A stretch of 64,000 nt of DNA from Echiichthys vipera (lineage: Eukaryota > Chordata > Actinopteri > Perciformes > Trachinidae): assembly GCA_963691815.1 (NCBI GenBank), contig OY829651.1, positions 17,167,387 to 17,231,386 on the forward strand. The letters are read 5' to 3'. This document shows, piece after piece, positions 20,501-32,155 of this stretch (position 1 is its first letter; each line of letters begins with the position of its first letter). Under the pieces are notes generated by a model. That model ran no database searches. It saw only the letters and a list, made by a program, of their open reading frames with translations, and was not told the DNA's origin. Made by a program: the position numbers and the translations under genes.

Positions 20501-20879
20501 TGAGTATGTGTGTGAGGACTTGTTGCTGCCTAAATAAACATTTACAGGAAAAGAGTTATAACTACAAATACATGCAAGTATACAAAGGAAAAACTGTTTC
20601 TAGAGGAACTTTCTTTAAACAAACATTAACCCCGGATGTTTCACCTCTATAATTCTGCCTCAGTCTACTTTTTTTGCCATAATCATCAGATAAAGGACAA
20701 TAAGTTTGGTTTTTAGCGACACACCATGTTAAAATGAAACGAGTCTAAGAGCAGCAGCCAACTAAAAGTTACCTTTAAAACGTTTGAGGCAGCTTTTCTG
20801 TGATTGGTGAGGGGAATCCCGTGAAGGAGAAGAAAAGAGGCACAAGGGTTTTGATTCATTCGCGGCGGATAAGAGCTCA

Positions 20880-21125
20880 AAGTGACGCTGAGTCGGAGAC
20901 GCCTCACCTGTCTGCCTCCTAGATCCCGCCGGACTCCAGCCTGCTGTGTTTCGGGCTGTCCAGCCTCGTACCGACGGACACACCGGTGACTGTTAACCGG
21001 GACGAGCCGACCTGTTTATCACAACTTCTCGCTTCAGTCTGCACTTCCCGTCTGTGGAAGTCACGTTACTGCAGCCTCACGTGACAGCGGACAGCGCGCC
21101 TCTCATTTGGCCACGAGGGGCCGCG
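20880..21125 (-). promoter_or_regulatory. Probable tcirg1 promoter / 5' non-coding exon region
   Basis: This is a locally GC-richer block (about 20890-21125) upstream of the tcirg1 start codon. The coding exon has a splice acceptor just before its ATG, so transcription must begin further upstream, and this block is the most promoter-like sequence there. No TATA box was identified. It is directly abutted by the minisatellite. Confidence 0.4.
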
Positions 21126-22340
21126 ACTTTCAGTCTTTTCTGCATTTATACATAAATGTATAATTCTGCAGCAGGTAAGAAGAGTAATGTTTATATTTAA
21201 TATATTCAGAAAATAAAATAATAATTAAAAACAACTTTCAGTCTTTTCTGCATTCATACATAAATGTATAATTCTGCAGCAGGTAAGGAGAGTAATGTTT
21301 ATATTTAATATATTCAGAAAATAACAATAATTAAAAACAACTTTCAGTCTTTTCTGCATTTATACATAAATGTATAACTCTGCAGCATGTAAGGAGAGTA
21401 ATGTTTATATTTAATATATTCAGAAAATAAAATAATAATTAAAAACCACTTTCAGTCTTTTCTGCATTTATACATAAATGTATAACTCTGCAACTTGTAA
21501 GAAGAGTAATGTTTAGATTTAATATATTCAGAAAATAACAATAATTAAAAACAACTTTCAGTCTTTTCTGCATTTATACATAAATGTATAACTCTGCAAC
21601 TTGTAAGAAGAGTAATGTTTATATTTAATATATTCAGAAAATAAAATAATAATTAAAAACAACTTTCAGTCTTTTCTGCAGTTATACATAAATGTATAAT
21701 TCTGCAGCATGTAAGAAAAGTAATGTTTGTATTTAATATATTCAGAAAAAATAATAATTAAAAACCACTTTCAGTCTTTTCTGCATTTATACATAAATGT
21801 ATAACTCTGCAACTTGTAAGAAGAGTAATGTTTATATTTAATATATTCAGAAAAAAATAATAATTAAAAACAACTTTCAGTCTTTTCTGCATTTATACAT
21901 AAATGTATAACTCTTCAGCATGTAAGAAGAGTAATGTTTATATTTAATATGTTCAGAAAATAAAGTAAAAAACAACATTTAGTCATTTCTGCATTTATAA
22001 ATAAATGTATAACTCTGCAACAAGTAAGAAAAATAAGATTTCTATTTAATATGTTCACTAAAAATAATTAATTAAAAAAGTTCAGTAATTTCTGCATTTA
22101 TAAATAAAGGTATAACTCTGAAACATGTAAGAAAAGTAATGTTTGTATTAAATATTTTCAATAAAAATAATTAATTAAAAAAAACAGTGATTTCTGCATT
22201 TATAAATAAATGTATAAATCTGCAACATGTGAGTTCAATAAAAAAGAACATAATTTAAAAAAACTTTCAGTAATTTCTTAATTTATAAACATGTATGGTA
22301 TTGTGTATAACTGGAACATGTAAGAAAAGTAATGTTTAAG
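21126..22340. repeat. ~107-bp AT-rich tandem minisatellite
   Basis: There are about eleven to twelve head-to-tail copies of a unit that begins ACTTTCAGTCTTTTCTGC. The unit continues with TTTATACATAAATGTATAA, TCTGCAGCATGTAAG and AGTAATGTTTATATTTAATA, and ends in an A-rich run. The first eight or nine copies are nearly identical. Copies after about 21960 diverge and shorten, and a lone decayed copy lies near 22968-23040. Confidence 0.97.
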
Positions 22341-22500
22341 GCCTGACGTCATTTAATCGATATTATCATGTGAGCGGTAGTTTTGCTAAAGAGCAGCAGT
22401 TGCTAAGCGACACCATGGTGATTAAATCATGGCGGCTGTGACCGGAAACGCTTCCTTGAACACGCGTGTGACTCTGTGGTGTGACCGTATATATATAAGT
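22341..22500. promoter_or_regulatory. Unique block with CRE and X-box-like motifs
   Basis: Directly after the minisatellite is a short GC-richer unique block. It contains a perfect CRE palindrome TGACGTCA (about 22344) and GTTGCTAAGCGAC, an imperfect RFX/X-box-like sequence. It also holds CACCATGG and AATCATGGCGGC. It could be a distal promoter or enhancer, or a remnant first exon. No downstream gene on the plus strand could be joined to it. Confidence 0.3.
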
Positions 22501-23830
22501 TATTATAAATATTAAACATGGTTTTGTAGATTGTTCATGTTACTTATTTTTTTTGTTTGATTTACAGAAGTACCTTTCGAAATGTTTTTTAAATAATTTA
22601 ATTTTAACGAAGAAGATTTATTACAAATTCTTAACAATCCCAAATATTCAGCAGATTAAATTTATAAAATTAATTCGATCACTATCTTAGCAAAATACTA
22701 CATCCATAAAATTATTTGGCCTAATAAACTATACCCTGCGTTTATATATTTACAGATTCAGAGTTTAAATCATATTTGAGCACTATGGAAAACTTAAAAC
22801 TCAAAAATAATAAATTGGCAAAAACTATTAGATTATTTAGGCATTTCAGATGTACTGCCTTGGTTGAGCAGACCCCATAAGTTTTTGTTATCCTTAATTC
22901 CTTTATTATGTCTTACTGTCTTTGTACATTTTAATTTGTTATTAGTATTATTTCTACATATATAAATACATTTTTGGTATTGTGTAAAACTCCAGAACAT
23001 GTAAGAAAAGTAATGTTTGTATTGAATATTTCCAATAAATAATATATATGACTATATACTATATAAATATACAATATGTGTATATTTTTTATACAGTCTA
23101 TGGTGTATATGTGTGTCTTAGAGTAGATACCCAGTACTGATCTGAAACCAGTGTTTAACTGATAAGCATGCCTCACTGTGTGCAAGTGACTGGGGTCATT
23201 CTTGTAAGAGAACAGGCTTGACCTAAAGATTGTTTTTTTTACTTTGTAAAACAAAATGTAACTAACAGATATGAATTTACAGAGTTATTTATCATTGAAA
23301 TAATAAACTGTGTTTCAGCATCTTGGTCAAAAATCTTCAAAATGAGTGGGATTTGCAATTCAGGTTTCAATGCAACAAATTAGTCAAAACTTAAAACAGG
23401 AATTAAGATTCCTGTATATAATGTATAATCACTGCATCAAATAGTCCCGCTCCATTGTGACAGATACCTGATCCAGGGTGTCTAACCTTCAAGTGCATCC
23501 TTTCTCTAAACTGTACAGAATTCAGAAAAACATGTCTGTTAAAAATAGGATAAATAGAAAACACTTTTTGTGCCAGAATACATTTGGATTTCTGTGAAAT
23601 CACAATCTCCTCGGTTTGAGTTTCATCAATCATAGTATGTGAATTTATCATCTACAGCAAATAAATGCGAAGACTCGTGTTGGAGTGTAGTAGGGCTGCA
23701 CATCTGTACCATAAGGAAGCTATGGACTAATATGCACTTACTAAGCACCTTCAATTGGTGTCACCTGTGAAAAAATGAAATCCAGCGCCCTTTGGTTTTG
23801 ATCTGACAAACAAATAATTGGCAATACAAA
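22501..23830. other. AT-rich spacer between tcirg1 upstream region and prpf19 3' end
   Basis: No coding exon is supported. Apart from the stray minisatellite-like copy near 22968-23040, the sequence is unremarkable and AT-rich. The prpf19 transcript probably ends near 23837. Confidence 0.5.
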
Positions 23831-23836
23831 AGATAT

Positions 23837-23842
23837 TTTATT
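23837..23842 (-). terminator. prpf19 polyadenylation signal AATAAA
   Basis: TTTATT on the plus strand reads as AATAAA on the gene strand, about 660 bases past the prpf19 stop. It is a candidate only. Confidence 0.5.
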
Positions 23843-24501
23843 TTATTGTAAAAGGGCAGAGCTGCAACAGGTAAAATAGTAAGTAATAAGAAATATACAA
23901 TTGGAAAAAAAGACAAAAGATTAAATGGAACAAATGAAACAGGAAATGAAAGTGAAGGGGAGGTTAAACAAGACTAAGAATTTCAGAGGAACATGAATCT
24001 CTCACACACCTGTTCATTTTCCACTTAGTTGTACTGTACATCACTACAGATATTTTCATCTTAGCCTAAATTTACTGTAATGAAGGTCTACATTAAATAG
24101 CAAAGCAGATTTGTTGACACCAAGTATAGTCCCCAATAGTTTGGAGTTGTATTGTAAGCAACTTTAGACGCCCCCCCACACACAAAAAAGAAAATACTAC
24201 AGAAAAATCATAATTTCTAGCAAATTAGATGGGAACATCTCACTGGCTTCTGCATCTCGTTTCACACCATTTACAGTTCAGACTCACAATGCAAACAAAC
24301 ATATTATCCTAACCATGCTGCTGTGGTTTCATGCAGCAGGTAATTTTATTTGGGTCTCATTCCTGGACACGAGGACTAACACACTAATGAAGCAAAGTTA
24401 GCAGTGATTTTTTTTCTCCTCCTCTTTGTCTAAGAATTACAAGTCCAGGATAGTGCCTGCTCAGACCATTTTATCCTCCTTTCATCCTGAATGCATTTTT
24501 T

Positions 24502-27500
24502 CTACAAACTGTAAAATTTGAGACTTCTGTCCATTCCTGCAGAGGTCAGGAACTGAGCGTTCTCTCCAAAGGCCACTCCAGTCACCAACCCTGTATGGTC
24601 TACAATTAGAAAGGCAAAAGCAATGTCAAAAATATGCTATTTCCTCAGAGCACACACCTTATGACATGCATGCTACATGCAGAGTTCGTGCACCTTTTCC
24701 CAGGTCAAATTCAAGCATTTTAAGGTCCATTTTTAAAATTTACCAGCACCTTAACAGCTCTGTGGTAAATTACTTATTTCTACAAATACATATACACTGA
24801 AAATGCAGATTTCACTTTTTTAAAATCACGTTAAAAAAGGATTTCAAGCCCCTGTAGATGAACATTTCAAGAAGAGCATCCCCCCTCACCTGTAAAGTTG
24901 AGGACCTCAGACCACTGTTTGCAGATGTAGACACGGATGTCAGACCCCCCAACAGCCAGGTAGGTACCACTCTGGTCAAACACAAGGGACTTCACCTGAA
25001 ACAGAAGAAAACGCAGGAGGAATTAGATTCAGAAGCACAGAGGGATGAGAGTCTGGTGAGCAGAAGAAGGGCAGCAAAGACAAGATCAAACTGTGTAAAA
25101 AAAGAATGCATGCTTATTTCTTAGCTAAACCCACAGTCGGGATGTTTGTGAATAAACTTAATATGCTGGCTCAGTACATATTTCCATTAAACACGTGTTC
25201 CTATCTTAAGACTTTTCCTTAAAGCCGTCTTAGTAATGAGGTTTGCTTTCTGTCATGTCTCATGTTGAAAACTGTTCTTCGCAAAGTTGAAACAATCCAC
25301 CGACCAGCAACTTTATATTTTACTAATAAATACATTTATCTTGTTTGTTTACCCCACACAAAAAAATAAAAATAAAAGCACCAAGTTGAGGTTTAACATA
25401 AGGTACTTGCTCAATTGTACTATATATATGTATTGCTATATTTTTGTATATATTGCTCAACTTTTTACTGCACTTTGATCCTTCCACTGTGTCCTTAGTA
25501 AAGACATGATTATATTATTATTATTAATCATTTCTTTCCAGGCAAAGTGTCTATTAAGGAGGTCGCGGCGAGACTTCTGGAAGTCACTGCAAAGAAATGG
25601 TTTCTAGTTTTTATGCTAAGCTAATTCTCTGCAGGCTCTAGTTTCATATTTAGTGTATATACATAAGCGCATTATCAATGTTTTCATTTACCTCTAGGCA
25701 ACAAAACAAGTTCCCAAAATGTCAAACCACTCCTTTTATAGCAATTTCTTACCTCATAGTTGTTGTCAAGAGTGATGGTCTTGAAGTTCTTCAGTTTCCT
25801 CAGATCCCACAGTTTCAGAGAGCTATCCTGGGCACCTGGAGCACGACACCAGACAAGGATGTAAGGGTATTTAAAACAATTAAATAAACAGTTCCAGATC
25901 CATTTAGTGCAAAAACAAGGGCTGAAGATGCTAGTAGGATTTTAAGGTGTTGTAGGTCAGTGTGCAAGTCAATGTGTTTGTTGTCATGATATTCCCAAAT
26001 GCTCCTAAAACTCTCTCTCTGCAACCCTATGGAAAAACACGTTGAAGATGTGTAAAGATGCTGTTGGTAGTGCTAACCTGTGGCCAGATAGTATCCGTTC
26101 TCAGAGAAAGCAATGGAGGTGACAGGGCCAGAGTGGCCCGGGAAGTTGGCCACATTGGTGCGCTCCTTCAGATCCCAGATCTTGATTTGGGAATCAGCTG
26201 TTCCAGTGCCAAAAATGAGACCATCAGGGTGGAACTGAGCACAGGTGAGAGCTGTAAGGGGCAGAAACATAAACATTACCACCAGGAACAGGAGGACTTT
26301 TATTCAGACTGCGCAAGTTTGCAAAGATTCACTTACCGCAGCCAGCACTTTCGTCAGTAACTTTGGTGAGGACACGACCAGTCTGGACATCAGAAAAGGC
26401 CCAGTACTGCAGAACCGCGAGGGAAAACAACGTAAGTGTGGTTAACCAGTGAAGAGATCACTTGTACTTCAGTGTTAAATACAGCTTGAGGTCTGTCAGT
26501 ACACACACCTGATCCTCAGAGGAGCTGAGCAGATAGTCCCCAGTAGCATGCAGGGAGAGTCCGGTGACACCTCCCTCGTGGGCACGCACCACCTGGACGC
26601 AGTTCCCCCCGGCAACAGACCACACACGGATGGTGTTGTCTGGAGACGCTGAGAAGACCACGGACTGGAATGGAAGAGACACGAGACAATGAGTAAGAAC
26701 AACAGATGATTTTTGGCGTGTGTCGGAATAATTCCAACACTTTTCATTGTTCTGAAGAGTGCAGTCACAGGATTTGTTCATTGGAGAGAAAAAATGTGCC
26801 TTTGAAGGTTGAAACACAGGAAACCTTACCTGGGATGGATGGTAAATGACAGAGGTGACCTTCTTGGTGTGACCTTTAAGTGTCGCCACAATCTGTTCCT
26901 CGTTCTTGTCGAACACCACCACGTTCTTATCAGCTCCGCCTGACAACACGACAGAGATGATATCAAATTGAAGTCTTCAAATGACTGGTAGTTTCTAAAC
27001 AAATCACAAAAATATCTTTTAATGTTGAAAGATGCAACTGAGCGTTGGATGAAATCAATGTACCGGTGAGAACTTTGTTGGTGTCTGAGGGACACAGATC
27101 CAGAGCCAGAATACCAGGGACACTAGCACTATGAAGACCCTGGAGGCATCAAAGATACAGGATTTTAGCATTATGCACATTAGGCCAATAAAACAACATT
27201 TCAGCTGTGATTAAAGAAAAAACAAAAAATCAATTTCAAACCCAAACAGACAGATATCTACACTTACAGCATGAGTAGCCACTTGGCGGTATTTGCTGAG
27301 ATCATCAGCTCTAACGAGCTCCTCTGGGACAGTTTTTCCTCTCTGCAGAAACACAGTTAAGCAGGTAAAAAGGAGTGTGACTGTTTATTACATAATACCA
27401 AAACCTATTGAGATAGTACAGCAGAAATTGCCCTAGTTTGCCATAGTTTAGCTAAATGAGAAAGCAATATATATACCTTCTTTCTTTCTGTAGTGAGGAT

Positions 27501-29778
27501 AGTAGCTTTGTCTTGAAGCTGAAGACAGAAAAAATACATATTAAAGCACATTTTATTAGACATGCTAAAAAAATGGATTTCTGTAGATGCAAGAAAAAAA
27601 GTCTTACCTTCTGGATGATCTCTGGGGTCATTCCCACCTGTTCACTAATCTCCATGGGCTCTCCACCAGCACCCTGACATACAGAAGACAGATCGTTAGG
27701 AGAAAGCAAGGGAAAAACATTACAATGTGCATTTCTGTTCAGCTTCTTGTCGACCGCAAAGTCAAACACTCACTGCTGCAGTCGGCTGAGAGGCAGGGAT
27801 CGCCTGAGGGGCAACCAATCCAGCCTGGGGTTTGAGTGTGGCAAGAGCTGTAACAAGAAAAACAGACCCAATTAGAAAAAAACATCCTCACAATATTGTC
27901 TGTAAGCTCAGAAATGATTCTGGATGGCCTTGTTCCTTATAAGTGGAATTATGCAAAATGCAAACTGAACCCACCTTCTCTCGCAGCAGTGACCTCTTTG
28001 GTGAGTCGAGCGATGACTCTGCAGGCGGCATCGTGTTGGTAGAGGGCGTGTGACAGCTCTTGGCGAGTGGTCTGCAGCTGTTGCCGCAGGGTGAAGCTGT
28101 GAAGCATAACAGCATCCTAAAACAGAAGAGGAGAAAACAGGATGAACTGATGGAACTCTGGTGAGAATATTGGTTTAAAATGGTCTAAAAAGAAAAAGTC
28201 AGTTGTTAATTCAATACAAAACATTTACTGTATTAAGATGTTAGCCGTCTCATCGAGGCTACAGAACATACCCACTCATCTTGAAGGGACTTGAGAATGG
28301 CAGGAATGCTTGTTGCTGATGGAGCCTTAGGTCTGATAGGATGGGACACTAAAACAGAGAAAAGTTGTTCATGTTTAGAACAAGCAGCCTCATCTTCATT
28401 CATTAACAATGTTGGTATTCTTTATTTATTGTAGTTATTATGCATTCGTTAACATTTGCTGCAGGTTAGGACAAGTCATAAAGCACTATAGGTTATTTAT
28501 TTATACTAAAGTAAGTTTAAACGTCACTGCAACTAAAGCAACTTGGGAATTAAGCAATGGGCTGATTGTACAAATAATCAACAATTATTTTCCAAACAAA
28601 AGCAAAATAATATCCTCACGCCCAGTTTCTCAGATGTGAGGAATTTCTTCTTTTTGTCATCTTTGACCGTGAAATAAACATTTCTGGCTTTTGTAATTCT
28701 GTTTACACAGTAATTGACTGTTTTTATTGAGCTTTATAATTTACGCCGATGGCAGTAGCTACCATGCAAGGTGCTGGACAACCATCAGGGAGCAATAAGG
28801 GGTTCAGTGCCCGAGGACATGTGGACTGGAGGAAACACCAGTGATGTGGTCTAAAAAAATCTTTATATTAAGTGATAATGAAAATAATAGTTCTAGTACT
28901 GTATCTGCATCACTATCCCACTACAAATAACACCAGATACCAATGATGTAACCTCTTAAACCATTCTCCCAGTTGCCACTTTATCAGTTACACCTTGCTT
29001 TATCTAAAGCAGCCTAGGAAGAGATGGGTCGGCGGTTCAAGTTCCCATACCACCGAGAAGAGAGGGTGGACTGGTTTCTGGCCCCTCTCTCTAGGACATA
29101 TCTCCATTAATGCATGCATATAGGCCCTGCTTGCATGTGTGTATTTCAGGCCTGTGTGTGTTTAAAATGAAAAACTATAAACAGAGTGAATTTGCAGAAC
29201 TAACAAAAGGCATGCTTTCTTTTTCTTTCTTTCAATTAACCCCACCTCCATGAAGGTTACAATGTGCGGTATTGTTGAAACTGCTTTAGAGAAGTTTTCA
29301 TTCATTCATACGTGATGGGGGTGGTGGGCTGTGCAGCAGTTGAATAAAACTCTGCAATATGATTAAAGTGCATTGGTTTTATCCAGGTGTAACATCACCT
29401 CACACACTTGCAACACAGTCACGGTAGTTTCACCTTTGATATCTACCAGCTGCTCCTCGGACAGCGGTTGTCCGTTCATCGGGTCGGTCCCATTCTCTGC
29501 GATGTACTTTTCGATCAGCCTGCGCTCAAACACCTGGCTGGAGACCGGGGAGACACACGGGTGCTCCGGCACCTCGTTGGAAACTGGAGAAAATACAGAT
29601 TTAAAAACCCCACATGAAACCAACAATAAAACAACATCAAACAAGGGCGATGAACTATAAGAGGAAGGCGGCACACTGCATGGCCGCTAGCGTTAGCCAC
29701 ATTAGCTCGTAGCATTAGCGCGGTGCCTCCGTCACGTCAGTGGATTCAACTTCACTTACTCGCACAAACCAAAGACAT
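24502..29778 (-). CDS. prpf19: Pre-mRNA-processing factor 19 (Prp19), U-box/WD40 E3 ligase
   Basis: Prp19 is the scaffold and ubiquitin ligase of the nuclear NineTeen complex, used in spliceosome activation and DNA repair. Coding exons: 29760-29778 (ATG), 29434-29583, 28272-28348, 27975-28116, 27774-27847, 27608-27673, 27477-27518, 27268-27342, 27064-27139, 26830-26939, 26509-26664, 26337-26406, 26078-26251, 25753-25835, 24890-24995 and 24502-24599 (stop). They give 505 residues, against 504 in human, with phases intact. The U-box is residues 1-70 ([36 protein letters not shown]). A Prp19 coiled coil follows ([20 protein letters not shown]), then seven WD40 blades including [40 protein letters not shown] and the terminal [11 protein letters not shown]. 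It is a near-perfect match to the vertebrate family with no sign of decay. Confidence 0.98.
28745..29160. repeat. Dispersed repeat with tRNA-SINE-like B box in prpf19 intron
   Basis: The phrases CCATCAGGGAGCAATAAGG and GGTTCAGTGCCCGAGGACA, then ATGGGTCGGCGGTTCAAGTT, resemble fish tRNA-derived SINEs. GGTTCAAGTTCCC is close to a Pol III B box. The segment lies in the large second intron of prpf19. Confidence 0.5.
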
Positions 29779-31179
29779 CTTCTCAGGTCCTTATGCGTCT
29801 TTCTGACAACTGGGTGGCTCTGGTCCTGCGTTTTGATAGTTATTGTCGCTAATGTGCACTTTACTTATGTTTTGCTCAGATGTGAAGTGGCACGCTGTCC
29901 TTTCATTGCCGCTACAACTGGCTTCTTCTTCTACGGTTTCTCCCCGTGTCTGAGCGCCGCCAGTGCTGCAGCGCCCTCTACCGCCGGGAACACGCCACTG
30001 TGTCGGACAGTTTTTGGCTCAATTCTATCAAACATTCTTTTTAACCTACGATTATAAATGATGGTGTAATGTTTTTAGTTAATTTAATGGTGTTACACTC
30101 AAGTCTGACTCCTTATCATTGTAACCAAATATTGTTTTACCGGCCTAGTTTAGCTTTGGTTTAACAATAGTGCCCAACAGGACGCTAACACCGGTGAATT
30201 AGCCGTGTGCTCCTTTGGGCCCTAGTCGGACAGTCCGAGCTCCTCGCCGTAAACACAGGGTGCTACTGGTCGTCTATATTAGCATCAATGTTGTAAAAAC
30301 ATCCAGGACCATACTCCAGTAGTTCACAATAAAATAAAATGCTTTAAAAACTCCAAAATAAACCGTAAAGTCTTCCAAAAATGTCTATGTGTAATGTAAA
30401 CCACCACCTGAGCCGCTCAGGCTGAGCGTCGCCCAAACGTTCTTCCTGCTTTCTCTCACCAACTTTATTTTACTAATCTGTACATGTAAATTTCCATATG
30501 CATATATGAAACTTCACTTGTAGATTCTTGGAAGTGTGTGAATTAATTCTACTTTAACTTCGGTGGATATCACCCAGTAAAAGCAACACGAAAAGACCGG
30601 AAAATGCGGCAGACCAGATCCGTCCGGATAGGGGTAACACCAGCGAACGGCGACCGACTGGGGACACATTCCCAATAGAGCTCAAATGATGAGTGGATAA
30701 ACTAGTGTTTCATTAATTTGCCAATTATCTCAGCTAAATTTTATAATCATAAAATAAAATATTGAAACTATACTATATACTATACCATAACTTTTTTAAA
30801 ATTCAGATCTAAATGATCTAAATACATATTTTTGAAACAATATCAAATTTAAAACTACTTAATAAAAAATAACCAAAACAATTCATTTGCTCATAATCTT
30901 AGTTAAATTTTATAATCATAAAACTAAATATAATTAAATTATGCCCTACTATAACTTGCACTGCATAATTTTGAAACAATATCAAATATAAGTCTTTAAT
31001 AAAAAACTAACCCAAAAAAATGCATAACACACTAGGTAAATCATTGTGTTGTGTTTTGTATTACTGTACTAATGTCTTGTATTTTTATTTTATTTTTTGT
31101 GAATCCTGCTGTTTCTTGTGCCAACCTTTGATTGTGTTTGAGTGTGAATGAATGAAGTGAATGCACATTTGAAAAACCG
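29779..31179. other. prpf19 promoter side and spacer before IgA 3' end
   Basis: The first few hundred bases upstream of the prpf19 ATG should hold its promoter. No TATA box is evident. From about 30450 onward the sequence is AT-rich with no supported exon. IgA transcription is expected to end near 31180. Confidence 0.45.
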
Positions 31180-31185
31180 TTTATT
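31180..31185 (-). terminator. IgA candidate polyadenylation signal AATAAA
   Basis: TTTATT on the plus strand is AATAAA on the IgA strand, about 970 bases past the IgA stop codon. Confidence 0.45.
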
Positions 31186-32155
31186 AAAAAAAAGTAGACA
31201 GAAAATTAACAATCCTGACACTTGGTTAATCGTTTAAGTCATTTATCATGCGTATGTGTGTGCTCATGTTTCATAGGTTGAATATCTTTTATCATTTGAA
31301 CATGCCACCTTGAGTTTTGGTGACAGACGGCCATTTAATACAATTCATCAAATTTACTGATTAATTGAAAATGAAAATACTTGTTCAACGTACAGTAGGT
31401 CTACATAGGAAAATATACAATCTAACGTGTGTTAAAGATGTTTTATTGTTCAAGAGATCACATTTTGATAAGGGTTAGGGTCAGTGCAACCTCTTTTGTC
31501 ACTAGAAATATTTGGTGATATTATCCTATAGTGTACACAAAATTCACAGATTATAGGCTATTGCAATATTTGGTGGAACATTTAAAATAACTATTACTAC
31601 AATTAACCCAAAGGTTAATACACTAAATCACTGCAGAGCGTACATTTAACATGATAATTCATTATTGTTGCAGTTAGGAATGGTTAACATGATGGATGGC
31701 GGAAAACACATCAACTAACTTTCTATTACTGTACAGTAATTAAGCATTTCCTTTTGCAAACTTTTGTATCACAACTCTTATTTCTACGTTGCCCTAGAGA
31801 ACACGTCACAAACGCACACGTACCAACACTCAGCCAGTACAGCGCAGATCATACTGCTCCTGAGGGTCTGGAGGTAGGTAACAGCAGGAGGTTTCAGCAG
31901 CACCAACAGTGTCAAGAAATATGTAAGATGAGACAGGAAGTCTAATGCTCAACTCATGCTTCAGATAATTACATTTTTTTAGAAACTGACATGCAATCAA
32001 TTGATACCAAACCATTAAAACTAGGCTAAGATGCGAAAGGCACAGGTGAGGTCTCTCTTTTCCAGAACAGCTGAGAATCCAATACTGTATCTTCTTCACA
32101 CCATGTGTTTCTTCTTCTTCCTCCTCCAGCTTGTCAATTCTCTCTTCTTTTTCTT

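Noticed and set aside
21126..22340. CRISPR-like array
   Set aside because: Units are directly adjacent, AT-rich and without unique spacers, in a vertebrate genome. It is a minisatellite.
22432..22515. Possible small gene starting ATGGCGGCTGTGACC
   Set aside because: The frame closes after 28 codons, with no convincing donor or downstream exon. It is reported only as a regulatory-like block.
30900..31140. Possible unannotated gene left of IgA
   Set aside because: The sequence is AT-rich with frequent stops in all frames and no splice-consistent coding segments.
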